Below, piece by piece: positions 9,259 through 20,605 of a DNA stretch of 64,000 nucleotides. The stretch lies in assembly GCF_024323335.1 (NCBI RefSeq), contig NC_066581.1, positions 223,887,039 to 223,951,038 on the forward strand, read 5' to 3'. The stretch comes from Lathyrus oleraceus (lineage: Eukaryota > Streptophyta > Magnoliopsida > Fabales > Fabaceae). The position numbers were made by a program, and so were the translations under genes. The notes beneath the pieces were generated by a model. The model was not told the origin of the DNA. It worked only from the letters and a program-made list of their open reading frames with translations, and searched no databases. The number at the start of each line of letters is the position of its first letter. Position 1 is the first letter of the stretch.

Positions 9259-10107
9259 TGTTCGCTGTGAATTTTGGCGAACAACTTCTGGTTTACCAAA
9301 ACTTGTAGAATTGGGTTACTTGCAGGATCAACCACACAAATCCTAGGACATGTGCAGATCTAGATGGTCTTGAAGATGTCTAGAATCACTTTCATGTATT
9401 TCATTTTTGTTCTCTAAGTGTTTTACGTCGAAATATGTTGATTAAAACGTTAAGTAGATGTAAATTTAACAAGATAAAGTAAATGGCGGAAAATAACTGA
9501 CAAAATGTAAAGTGTCGAAAAGGAGGAAGTGCAGAAAGATAAATGACTGGAAAACATAAAAGAGATTTGTAAAGAACTTTAAACTTTATAAAATAAACTT
9601 TGAAGAAATTGGTGTTTGTTTACACATACATTTTCCAAATATGACTCTTTTCTCTCACACGGGTACTTTGAGCGTTTTCAGGAATTTTGTACAAGTAATT
9701 CTTCACACCCTTTTCTGATAACAACTACCCTATTTATATACAAATAACATAACTGTCACTAACGGTTAAATCCTAAAACTGTGACGAACGGCTTTCATCT
9801 TTTCGCCAGATGCTTCCACGCGTCTTCTGTCAAACGTTACAACTTTTTAAATTCAAATTTACACTTTAAGTCGAAACGACGTCTTCCTTTAGGATTTTTT
9901 GTCGAATTATCAAGATACTGCAATGTCTTCCATGTCTTGTCAAAGTACTTTTCTAGCTGCACATATCATATCGAAATATCAAAGCTTCCATTTTTGTCGA
10001 AGTGTCGAGCCACACTTATCAACCGAATCGTTTTATCCCATGTCATCATTTGTCGAAACAGTCATTTTGTACACCAAATCTCATGGAGTCGAAAACGCAC
10101 ATATACA
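9259..10107 (-). repeat. 5' LTR of the Tat element
   Basis: The 849-bp segment starts TGTTCG and ends TATACA on the plus strand, giving TGT...ACA ends on both strands. One edge abuts the primer site. The other abuts the interrupted pol of the host Ogre at CTACC. It shares the many TCGA-rich words seen in the element body. The partner LTR is off the window, so identity between the pair cannot be judged. Confidence 0.8.
9731..9740 (-). promoter_or_regulatory. Probable TATA box of the LTR promoter
   Basis: On the minus strand TATATAAATA lies mid-LTR, upstream of gag in the right orientation for transcription of the element. Position within the LTR fits the U3/R boundary. No experimental support is implied. 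Confidence 0.5.
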
Positions 10108-10110
10108 CTA

Positions 10111-10303
10111 CCTCAGTAAGAAGTTTATTGATTGTGAGTCTCGGTATTCTATGCTTGAGAAGACGTGTTGTGCTTTGGCTTGGGCTGCTAAGCGTTTGCG
10201 CCAGTACATGATAAATCATACAACTTGGTTGATATCCAGAATGGATCCAATTAAGTATATCTTCGAGAAGCCTGCTTTAACCGGGAGGATTGCCCGTTGG
10301 TAG
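10111..10303 (+). pseudogene. pol: Ogre pol: C-terminal part of first RNase H
   Basis: The frame entering from the insertion junction reads LSKKF, then SRYSMLEKTCCALAWAAKRL, the end of the RT-linked RNase H domain of Tat elements. It ends at TAG (10301-10303) directly before the next open segment in the same frame. The family has Gln there (RWQMLLSEYD is usual), so CAG-to-TAG is the simplest explanation. Upstream codons within 9899-10107 belong to the inserted LTR and are not gene sequence. The RT part of this gene is on the far side of the inserted element. Confidence 0.82.
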
Positions 10304-12232
10304 ATGTTGTTGTCTAAGTATGACATCGAGTATCGAGCCCAGAAAGCTATCAAAGGTAGTATCTTGGCTGACCATTTAGCGCACCAGCCGATTGAAGATC
10401 ATCAGTCTGTTCAGTTCGACTTCCCAGATGAGGAGATTCTGTATTTGAAAATGAAAGATTGTGATGAGCCTACACTTGATGAAGGTCCAGAACCTGGTTC
10501 CAGATGGACGATGGTGTTTGATGGCGCTGTGAATCAGTATGGAAATGGAATTGGGGCAGTAATCATTACTCCTCATGGCACTCATATTCCGTTTACAGCA
10601 AGGCTAACTTTCAAATGCACGAATAATATGGCTGAGTATGAGGCCTGTATTATGGGATTGGAAGAATGTATTGATTTGAGGATCAAGCATCTTGATGTGT
10701 ATGGTGATTCGGCCCTAGTTGTCAATCAGATCAAGGGTGAGTGGGAGACGAATCAGCCAGGTCTCATTCCATATAGAGATTATGCAAGAAGGATTTCAAC
10801 GTTCTTTACAGAAGTTGAATTTCATCATATTCCTCGAGAGGATAATCGGATGGCAGATGCACTTGCTACGCTTGCTTCGATGATTGTGGTCAAGTATTGG
10901 AATGAAGTTCCCAATATTGCCGTGATGCGCTTGGATAGACCAGCTCACGTATTTGCAGTTGAAGAAGTGAAAGATGACCAGCCTTGGTATTTTGATATCA
11001 AGAATTTCCTCCAGAACCAGGTCTACCCGCCTGGGGCATCTGTGAAAGATAGGAAAACTTTGAGAAGGTTGTCAGGCAGTTTCTACCTCAAAGGCGATGT
11101 GCTTTATAAGAGGAATTTTGACATGGTTCTGCTCAGATGCGTGGATAGACACGAAGCAGACCTGTTGATGACTGAGGTCCATGAGGGTTCGTTTGGTACT
11201 CATTCCAATGGACATGCCATGGCTAGAAAAATGTTGAGAGCAGGCTACTATTGGCTGACAATGGAGTCTGACTGCTGCAAATATGTGAAGAAATGCCACA
11301 AGTGTCAGATTTATGCGGATAAGATTCATATTCCTCCGACACTTCTGAATGTGATTTCATCACCATGGCCTTTCTCTATATGGGGAATTGACATGATCGA
11401 CATGATTGAACCAAAGGCGTCTAACGGGCACAGGTTTATTCTCGTAGCAATTGATTACTTCACCAAGTGGGTTGAAGCCGCTTCATATGCGAATGTGACC
11501 AGACAGGTGGTTGTGAAGTTCATCAAGAACCAGTTGATTTGCCGTTATGGTGTGCCAGATAAGATCATTACTGATAATGGATCTAATCTGAATAACAAGA
11601 TGATGGATGAGTTGTGCACTGAGTTCAAGATTGCACACCATAATTCCTCTCCTTACAGACCTAAGATGAATGGGGTTGTTGAAGCTGCTAACAAGAATAT
11701 CAAGAAGATTATCCAGAAGATGACAGTGACGTACAAAGATTGGCATGAGATGCTGCCATTTGCTTTGCATGGATATCGTACATCTGTACGCACTTCAACA
11801 GGGGCAACCCATTTCTCTCTTGTTTACGGCATGGAGGCTGTTCTCCCAGTAGAGGTGGAGATCCCATCAATGCGAGTCTTGATGGAAGCCAAGTTGACTG
11901 ATGTTGAATGGATTCAGAGTCGTTATGACCAGTTGAATTTGATTGAAGAGAAGCGATTGACTGCCATGTGTCATGGTCAGTTATATCAACAGAGAATGAA
12001 GAAAGCATTCGATAAAAAGTTCAAGCCTCGTGTGTTCCGAGAAGGTGACCTCGTGCTCAAAAAAGTCTTGTCTTTCGCGCCCGATTCCAGGGGCAAGTGG
12101 ACTCCAAACTACGAGGGTTCATATGTTGTTAAGAGAGCCTTTTCAGGCGGTGCTTTGATGCTTACAACAATGGATGGAGAGGATTTCACTCGTCCTGTGA
12201 ATTCAGATGCAGTCAAGAAATACTTTGCCTAA
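10304..12232 (+). CDS. pol: Ogre pol: archaeal-type RNase H and integrase
   Basis: The 642-codon open segment has no internal stop. The RNase H domain keeps Asp in MVFDGAVNQYG, Glu in NNMAEYEACI, Asp in VYGDSALVV and Asp in NRMADALATL. The integrase zinc domain follows with His in TEVHEGSFGTH and the pair CHKCQ. The catalytic core has Asp in IDMIDM, Asp in IITDNGSN and Glu in GVVEAANK. It ends with a basic Tat-type tail and TAA. All catalytic residues are present. It joins the previous segment through one nonsense codon. The start at 10304 is not a real initiation site; this is the end of a polyprotein. Confidence 0.9.
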   Translation: MLLSKYDIEYRAQKAIKGSILADHLAHQPIEDHQSVQFDFPDEEILYLKMKDCDEPTLDEGPEPGSRWTMVFDGAVNQYGNGIGAVIITPHGTHIPFTARLTFKCTNNMAEYEACIMGLEECIDLRIKHLDVYGDSALVVNQIKGEWETNQPGLIPYRDYARRISTFFTEVEFHHIPREDNRMADALATLASMIVVKYWNEVPNIAVMRLDRPAHVFAVEEVKDDQPWYFDIKNFLQNQVYPPGASVKDRKTLRRLSGSFYLKGDVLYKRNFDMVLLRCVDRHEADLLMTEVHEGSFGTHSNGHAMARKMLRAGYYWLTMESDCCKYVKKCHKCQIYADKIHIPPTLLNVISSPWPFSIWGIDMIDMIEPKASNGHRFILVAIDYFTKWVEAASYANVTRQVVVKFIKNQLICRYGVPDKIITDNGSNLNNKMMDELCTEFKIAHHNSSPYRPKMNGVVEAANKNIKKIIQKMTVTYKDWHEMLPFALHGYRTSVRTSTGATHFSLVYGMEAVLPVEVEIPSMRVLMEAKLTDVEWIQSRYDQLNLIEEKRLTAMCHGQLYQQRMKKAFDKKFKPRVFREGDLVLKKVLSFAPDSRGKWTPNYEGSYVVKRAFSGGALMLTTMDGEDFTRPVNSDAVKKYFA

Positions 12233-12240
12233 AAAAAAAG

Positions 12241-12420
12241 AGTATATAAAAACAGAATAGCTCGCTAAGTTGAAAACCCGAAAGGGCGGCTTAGGCAAAA
12301 ATGAGCGTCTCGGTGGAGAACCCGCAAGGGTGATTCAGGCAAAAGTTAGAGACATAAAAAAAAGATATATTTGCATCCCGCTAGATTGAGTACCTCACCC
12401 TGGGGCAATCTAGGCAAAAA
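12241..12420 (+). repeat. Three degenerate hairpin-forming units after Ogre pol
   Basis: Just after the pol stop are three units of about 50-60 bases, each ending in AGGCAAAA and each holding a short inverted pair such as CCCGAAAGGG, CCCGCAAGGG or a CACCCTGGGG variant. They are diverged but share order and spacing. A structural role in the RNA is possible but unproven. Confidence 0.55.
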
Positions 12421-15400
12421 TTAGGGATTTGGCAAGTTACTGCATCCTCACAAGACTTTCTGTTCCACAACCGTCTTTTCGTCAGAGATTCTCGATTCGT
12501 CGTCAACTGAAGCTTCGAATACATCGAAATTCAAATTGGTAGAGAAAGGATCATTATGTTCAATGTAGCCCTCTTCCAATATATATCACTGATTTCAAAT
12601 TTGTACAGATCTATGGAGTCTTGCCATTTGCAGGCTACCATTCCATCAAATAAATTTGAGCCTTTTATCCAATTATTTGCACTCTTATTTGTTTCAATTC
12701 AACAAAAGTTTTGCATGTTTTAATTGATAAAATGTCATTGTTTTAAACAAATAAATTTTTCAAATTGTTGTTTTAAACAAAGTGAACATTCACAATGATG
12801 AAAGGATACTTAAAGAATTTCTCAGTGCTCTCCCAAGGGTGGCATGATTCCCAACAGGTAAGACATTGTTCATATTCCTGGCATGGTTGTATCCTTTTTC
12901 TCCGGTCTTGTTGTTGGGGTTGTTCCCCGAGCAGAGCTTTTGTTGAGGTTGTTCCCTAAGCAGAATGTTTGATAGAGACTTCATGGTCTTCTCCAGCAGT
13001 AGTCTCTCCCCAGCATGGATGGTTTTCTTGGGAAGATTCAGTGGTTGATGGGTTGATATCCCAGTGCTTCATCCACTTTCCTCAGCACAATCTGCAGAGT
13101 TGTTGTTGATATGTACGGCATTTGCGCTGTGTCTCCATCAGAGTGCTTGTTGAGGTTTTCACCTCTTATCCTTTCAGCAGAACAGTGAGTATTTTCCTCC
13201 TCAGCCGTTGTGGGTTGTCTCCTCAGTAGGGTCGGTTGGTGGTCTGTCATCCTTGGATTTGGTTGATTCCTGATTGCTTTTGATCCTCATTAGAGTGGCT
13301 TGTTGCAGAATCTACTTGTGTGATCTGTTTTTTTTCCTTCAGTGGGTGTATCCCGATGGAATGGCTGCTTGTTTTCCCCAAGAAGAGTTGCTTGTGCAAT
13401 AGATTCATCATGGATGATCTGTCCTCCCTTTGTGGGTTGTTCCCCAGCGGAGTTATTTGGAGTTGCTTTCATAGCAGTTCTCGCTTGTGCAGTGAACTTT
13501 TGTTTCTCAGTTGATACCGAGGATCCCCCTGCAAACATCTTGGGATTTCTCCCTCTCCCCAACAGATTGGTCTTTGTGGCAGTTTCTTGCCTATTGTGAC
13601 TTTCTGTGCCTTGGTTGGGTTCATTGTTGATCCATCACTCAGAGATTCGTGGTTTCCTGATATCTCTGATCTTGTTGCCTCCCCAAAGATCTTTGCTTTC
13701 TAGCATATGGATCTCCAGCAAATTGGATTCCCAGTTGGTTTTTCTTCTGGAAGTATAGTACCGGGCATTTGATTCCTGGACCTGTTTGTGTTAGATATGT
13801 CTGTTTTGTCAGCATTCATCAAACATAAACATGCATATTCATGCATACTCATAAACATTCAGATATTCATGTTGCATTGTTTGCCATATATCTTTTGTTT
13901 ATTGTTTCCTGCTATGGGTGATATAGATCTCCAATAGATCTTCCCAAGCAGATGTCGGGTGTTTTGATCTCTCAATATAGAGTCAGCCCTATAAGCAGAA
14001 AGTGTATGTCTTTCCTTTTGCGGTTCCCCACTGAGATGTATCCTCGTGGATGACGGTTTCTTCCGTTTCCTCCCAACACATATATTGGGATGGATCTTCC
14101 TATTGAGTTATATCCTCATAGGACGAGTCTTGATTCAGTCTGTCTTTTCGGATCGATCCCGGATTGGCTATTTGTCAACTGTTTCTTGCGCTTCACTGTG
14201 GAATAAATGAATGGATTGCCCAGTAACCGGCAATCATTCTTTTTATCCCCAACGAGGTTTTGGACCTCTACCCTTATACCGGTAGTTGTAAATCCTATGT
14301 TCCTTTCCTCTTGGCGGAATTTGTGGTTATATACCTTTTATTCCTCGGCAAAAGTCGATTGGTTTTCTACCCAGTAGTCGGTAGTCGTAAATCCTATTCC
14401 CCTGCTCTCCAGCAGTTTGTGGTTTGTTATAAACCCTATGTTGTTTCCCGTGCGGATTTATGATTCTTTCATTCCTCACGTGGAGTCGTTGGTTTTCTAC
14501 CCAGTATTCGGTGGATGTAAACCCTAATTCTTTTTTTATCCTCATCAGAGTTGATGGCTACTACCTCGTATTCGGTAGTTGTAAGTCCTATCTCTTTTCC
14601 CCTAGCAGAGGTAACCTTTGTGGTTCGTTCTGGTTGATGTTGGATTTTATGTTGTTGCGGTTTTATCCCAACAGGGTCTGTGCTTTCTTACGGATAGTTG
14701 CCGGATGCTAGCAATTTTATCCTTAGCCAGAGTTTGGTTTTCTACCCCGTATTCGATAGTTGTAAACCCTAATTTCTCCCCTTTGCAGAGTTAACCTTGT
14801 TGTTCATCCTAACCGATGATGGTTACTCTTTGTGGTTATCTTCATTCAATGTTCGATGTTGATATTCCTTCTTTGCTTCTGGACAATTGCTGGTTGCTAG
14901 CAATTGTATCCCCAGCGATCTTCTGGATCATTGCCGTATGCTCGCAATGTTATCCCCTTTGAAGTCGTCAGCAAGTCTTTGTGGATAATTGTCGTTTATG
15001 CAATTTATCCCCGGTGAGTCTTCTTTCATGTACCATTTTGTTGGTAATGTTGTTGCTCCCTTTGATTGGTCATCATTATACACCTAGTCTTGGTATCCCG
15101 ATGCCTTTCTTTTCGGTCGATTTATCCTTTATTAACCCAGTAACCGGTTGTGGATAATCTTCCTTTCGAGTATATTATTCACGTTCTGACGGTAATGAAT
15201 AATATGTCTCATGCGCTCTTTGGTTGGAGTCCTTTGTTGATTTTCCCCAGTAGAGTAAGATTCGTATTCTTTGTAGAATCGAATATCCATCCTTTCAGAT
15301 GATGAGTGTGTTGGCGTATATACCAATTCACGTCTTCGGTAGGTCACCTATTATATACCCAGTAACCGGTATCCCTGGTGTTTCCTTCCTTGCGAGTGTA

Positions 15401-16448
15401 TTATCTACATTCTGACAGTAATAGATAATATATCTCATGCGAGTATTCTATCCACGTTCTGACGGTAATGGATATTATATCTCATGCACTCTTTGGGTTT
15501 GCGTCCCCAACTGAGTAAGATTCATTTTCCCGTTGTGGATTCGAGTGTCCATCCTGTAAGTCGATTTTCTTTTTCAAGCCCTCCTTTCGGATGATGAGTG
15601 TTTTGGGATATATACCAATTCACGCTTTTGGTCGGTCACCTATTATATACCCAGTAGCCGGTATCCCTGGTGTTCCTTCCTTTCTGCTCCCTATTTGACC
15701 TTGGTCCCCTGCGGAGTCAGATTTTCCTGAGTTTATGTACCTTTTTCAGGTCTTTCTCGGATGTTGGTTGATTGATATCTCTCACCCTTATACCGGTCTT
15801 AGATATTCATTCTTCCTGAGTTTGTTACCCTTATGCCGGTAACACCTCATTCTTTGTTGCTTCTCCAGGAGAGTCTCTTTGTTAGACCTTCTCCAGTGGT
15901 TTTCCGTTGTGATTTTACCCTTTTGCTGTATTGGCGTTTTCCCTAATATATGCAATTTTTCCCGGCAGGGAGGTTCTTTGTGAATCTTTTCCTTGGGCCG
16001 AGTCCGGATTTTTATCCGAAGTATCCTTTGTGGATAGTTTGAGTCCGCTTGTGTCTTTCCAATGGATGTGTTTTCCTTTGGAGTTCTTCTTTTGTCCCCA
16101 GTGTGAGCCCTTCACTCCCCAGTGAGGTCTCCAGTCCAGTCGTGTTTTGTTCACGCAGTATCAGTTTTGTTCCCTAATTCAGAGTCGTGTCCTGCTCACG
16201 CTTTCTTTTTCCTTTTCTTATCCCCATGAGAGTCTTGTTAGAGTCTCTGTTCCTGGTGAGTGTATTACTCCGATGGATCGTCTGTTCTTTGTGGACCATA
16301 TTCCCCACAGAGTTTGTTCTTTTGCATGCATACATTTAGATCATGAGGTCTCTTAGGGACCAAAATTTGTGTCATTACTGTTATTTAAGCCCATTCTACC
16401 GCGTCGAGATGAAGATTTCTAAACTTCACTTCTCCGACTAGAATGACC
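12421..16448 (+). repeat. Ogre 3' untranslated region with diverged tandem repeats
   Basis: About 4 kb without a credible gene, pyrimidine-rich on the plus strand, lying between pol and the polypurine tract. Two repeat families stand out. At about 14,260-14,790 a unit with GGTAGTTGTAAATCCTA recurs about five times. At 15,120-15,690 a unit of about 280 bp containing GTTCTGACGGTAATG, CATGCGCTCTTTGG and ATATACCCAGTAACCGG occurs twice, with an extra partial copy between. Variable tandem repeats in this position are known for Ogre elements and have been proposed as a source of satellites. Short open frames here are by-products. Confidence 0.7.
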
Positions 16449-16463
16449 TTAAATAGGGGCATC
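16449..16463 (+). other. Polypurine tract of the Ogre
   Basis: TTAAATAGGGGCATC directly precedes the LTR start TGTAAGACCCC. It is a short purine-rich stretch in the position where plus-strand DNA synthesis is primed. Confidence 0.6.
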
Positions 16464-17595
16464 TGTAAGACCCCAATTTTGTCCCTAAGATCCCTCATGG
16501 CATCATCCCATATCATTCATTGCCTCAAGGATCTTTGTGCACCTTACCTCCTTTCCTGTGGATGGGTTAGCTTTTGAGTGTGATTCTTGATCACCAAGCA
16601 TGTTTTGCATATGTATATCATTGCTTTTCTTTTTATCTTTAACCAAAGGTACAAAAATGTGTCTTCTAACCTTTGCCTTGCAGATGAAGCAATCTTAGGT
16701 CAAAGCAGTCAAAGGCAGTCATTGAGCAATAGATGGTGGCCATTCTTGAGAATTTGGACCCCATGATCATTCATAAGAGTTCATATGAGCCATGATATCA
16801 TTTTGAATCAAAATCCCAAGTGGTAGAGGCTTGAATTTCATCAGGACATAGCTAGGTCATCTGAAGACCTAGAAAAGTCAACTGCCAGGTCAACTGTTGG
16901 ATTTGGAGGTGGGAAGTGATTAGAAATACTCCATTCATGTTCAAACAAGTCTCATTTTACATTTCAAACATCAACATTGAAGAAAATAAAGTCAGGTCAA
17001 AACTTTCCAAAAATAGAAAGTGACCTATAATTCAAAATTGCCAAAAATGGAAAGGTTTTAACCTAACTTCAACTTCAAATTACATCATCAAGAAAGCTTC
17101 AAATGAAATTTTGTTGAACATGAACGTTGTAAATCTTTCTCTCCCATTTCCAAAAAGTCCAAGATCATCCATTTCTCATGTGTGGTTAAGGAGATATGAT
17201 CAAATCATGGCAAGGTGTATATGGAGATTCAAATGTGCATAACTTCTCAACCAATTGTCCAATTCAAGTGGCTCTTTTTTGTACATTCTTCTCTTGACCC
17301 CTACTTTCCAAAATATGCATTGCATTACATCAATTCTCATCACATAATTATTTGCATTTCACTTGAATTTTTGGAGGGAAAAACTATAATTTGAAATTGG
17401 TGCATTGTTTAAGCATGGTACCATTGCATTTAGCTCCAAAATGATGTTTTAAGTGAAAATCAAGTGAATCACGTGCACTGTTCATCATGCACACCATGCA
17501 TAAGGTGAATTTGCTAATTTGCATTTTACACCTTCTTTTTACTAATTCCATTTGCCAATTGCTTAAACATGATTAGGGAAGTGATTAAGGAGAAG

Positions 17596-17603
17596 TATAT
17601 ATA
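17596..17603 (+). promoter_or_regulatory. Probable TATA box in Ogre LTR
   Basis: TATATATA in sense orientation about 1.1 kb into the LTR, followed within 60 bases by an A/C-rich leader-like stretch. This fits a U3/R boundary. The call rests on motif and position only. Confidence 0.4.
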
Positions 17604-20221
17604 GCAAATCATAACAGATTTTCTGCTAACAACACTTCATTTTTCAGATCTAGATCTAGAACACAAAACTTTTCTCTCAAAATTTTCTTCCATTTTCTTC
17701 ATTTCCAATCCAATTTCTTGCTTAATTCTTGTTGTTGAGTTGTTTTTGAGCAGGATTACACATAGAATCATAGCAATTCGTGCAACATTGAAGCATTTGT
17801 GAAGCTTGAAGCTACCATGGCAAATCCAAATTCTGGCAAAATCGTGTGCACTTGAGCTTCGAGTTCTCTCCTAATCAACTTCACAAGCATCATAGAGGAG
17901 ATTTTGAGCACTGCAAGGCTTGGACAACACCAAATTCGATTCTGCTCTCCAAGAGGTTACAGATTTGACCTCTCTAATTCTCGAAATTATTATGCTAATG
18001 TGATAGATCTTTGAATGCTGAGTAGATTGAGCTTTAAATCGTGTGAATCCATGCATAATTGAGTGAGATATGGTTGTTCAAAGTTTTGATGTTAAATCTT
18101 CTTTCATTTGATCCGTGCGTGTTTAGTTGTTTCTTGATGATTTGTTTGTGGATTCATGTTGTATGATGCAAGATGTTTACAATGATATGCGCCATGCCTA
18201 TTTCTGTGCATTTTGAAAATTTCTGGAAAATCTGGATGAAGATCTTCATGATCTTCATCTTGTTCTTCGCTTGTTCTTCATTTCCTGCGAATTTTGTTGC
18301 AACCTTCATCGTTACCTGCGAATTTTCATGCAACGTTCATGTTTCCTGCGGATTTCCCAGCATTTGCATGCATAGCTTAGGGTTCGTATGTTATTGGTAC
18401 ACGTATGCGCATGCATGGCGAAGTGATTGGCTTACCTTGGTTTGACTTAGCCACGCAGGCATTGACCGGCCAGGTCAATTAATGAAACGACCGCGTTTCA
18501 TTTAGCCTGGCGCCAACTTTCAAATTGTGCATTGGTTCGATTCTCAGCTACGCATGTTTTCAAATGTGCTTCATGATATTTTACATCTCCCTCCATTTTG
18601 TTCCATGCTAATTCTTCATGTTTTTTTATTTTTTCATCATCTTCTAAAATTCATATTAAATTGAAAATAGCTCCAAAAAATGTGTGGTTTTTTGCTTGAT
18701 GTCACATTTTCTGTCTAGAATTTTATGATCATTTTTTCACAAATTGTGCTTGGCTGGTTTTTAATTTTGCCTAGGGTTTGTTAACATATATGCTTCTTGT
18801 ACCTTGCCTTGCTTCTTCATTTGTGAAATGCTGGTTGTTTATCCAAAGAATCTGAAAATTGACATGATAAAACTAGACTCTTGGCTTGACATTGTGGTTT
18901 TGATTTGGTATTTTTACCATTTGTGGTTTCTGTTTTATGATCATGTGAATGTAGGTGTGACAATTTGTGTCACACCTTTGCTTGTTCATCTTATGTGATG
19001 TGTTTGCCTTGCCTATTGATCTTCAAATGCTCTGAATTTTTGTAGGATACATATTATGGATGTTGTGAATGAGCATGAATTTTCTTGGAATTATTTGATT
19101 GATTTCTGATATTATTGAGATTTTTCATTCTGGTTGGTCACATTGGTGCTTTGAAATTGCTTTGAACTTCAATTGATTGTGAAATACTTTTGGTATATGA
19201 TATTGATGTGAGACCTTTTGGATTGTCTTAAGATATGTTTGAAGTTGATTCATGTTAATTTTAAGCTTCTGTTTTAAATTTTTTCTCCATCTTTGACCCT
19301 AGGCTTTGACCTAGTGGTTTGCCTCTCATCTTTGAGCTTTGTTTTCAGGTTGAACATCCAAGTTATATGGTTCATGATGCTCCATCATTTGAGCATTTGA
19401 TGTCTACCTTTGTCTACTAACATTGTGTGTTTTGTAGGGTTGTTAACTCATTTGAGTTGGACTTGTGGCTTATGCCTTTGCTTATTGGGTTTGACTGTTG
19501 ATATTGATGTTGTTTAATTGTCTGAGTTGTATACTGATTTGTTTGATGTTTCCACAGGTACATTAGTTGCTTAAGTTCATTTTGAACTTGCTTTTGCTTG
19601 GTTGCTTAACCACTTAGGTATAATTTCTCTTCTTCATGTAGTCTGGAAGACCTACTGTTACTTGGTAGGCACCTGTCTGAAGTCCTCCTTAAGAGGCAAT
19701 GCTTGTGTTTGTTTATCTTTGTGCCAAGCAGGAAAAGTCCTTTGATAAGGCAATTGGCAGATAAAAGAGATGTGTAATCCATCTCCTGCTATTCAATGTG
19801 TCATCCCTTTGCTCACATTACATGTTGATGCATTGTGGATATTAACCCAAGATCTATAGAGTCATTCTCTTGTGGAGAAGAGTTCCAACTTTCTGAACTC
19901 CCACACTTTCTGTTATTCAAAGCTCTCCCAGGCCAGGGATAAGAGCTATGAGGCACACCCCTCATCTCCATTTCATCTGATTCACCCTAACTCTCAATGT
20001 TAGGGTTAAGAGCACAACATACCCTATTCCAGTTGACTGTAAAGTCTAACCTTGCTTGAGCCTAATTGCTTGTGTATAGTGTGTGCTAATTGACTTGTTT
20101 GTCTGATTGTTTGTTTCATCTGTGCATATTTGCTTGTGTGCCTTTGTGCATTTATCATCATTAATTGAACATCATTGCATGATCATGATTCATATCCTTG
20201 TGACATCTTTGTTTGTCCATT

Positions 20222-20605
20222 GAGGATCCAATTGTAAGTCCATTTATTGGCCATTGTCTCCTATGATTTGGAAGGAGTCGAGTGTAAGACCATATATTGG
20301 CAACTTGTTTCCTTTTGCTTATTGCTCTTGTTTGCTTTTTGTATGTGAGGATTCAATTGTAAGTCCATGTTATTGGCAGTTGTTTCCCATGATCATCCTT
20401 TGGGAGATTGGAATAAGTCCATATATTGGCATCTGGTATCCTTGTTTGTTTTGTTTTAGGAGATTAGTATAAGTCCATTGATTGGCATCTGATATCCATG
20501 TTTGTTTTAGGAGATTGGTGTAAATCCATTGATTGGTATCCGGTATCCACCTTTATTTGTGAGATTGGTGTAAGTCCATTGATTGGCATCCGACATCCAT
20601 TTGCT
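20222..20605 (+). repeat. Tandem short units inside the Ogre LTR
   Basis: About seven diverged copies of a unit of 50-60 bases built around TAAGTCCATTGATTGGCATC, with an intervening GAGATTGGTG or GAGGATTCAATTG stretch. The last four copies are the most regular. Confidence 0.7.

Larger units (their letters stand above)
1..10107 (-). mobile_element. Tat-lineage Ty3/gypsy LTR retrotransposon, 3' end off window
   Basis: Reading on the minus strand the order is LTR (10107-9259), primer site, gag, protease, RT, RNase H, a second archaeal-type RNase H, integrase, then an oppositely oriented ORF. Two RNase H domains and an extra antisense ORF downstream of pol are known traits of the Tat lineage. 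The right edge is sharp: LTR termini TG/CA end at 10107 and the next bases continue the open pol frame of another gypsy element, so this copy inserted into that one. The 3' LTR lies left of base 1. Coding is nearly continuous, with two in-frame TGA codons in pol, one frameshift in an A run and one TAG between gag and protease, which suggests a fairly young copy. Confidence 0.88.

Noticed and set aside
9734..10110. Open frames on the plus strand running into Ogre pol from the left
   Set aside because: The part before 10108 is LTR of the inserted Tat element; only the part after it is gene sequence.
13290..13562. 90-codon minus-strand frame in the Ogre 3' untranslated region
   Set aside because: It lies in repeat-rich noncoding sequence and has no recognisable domain.
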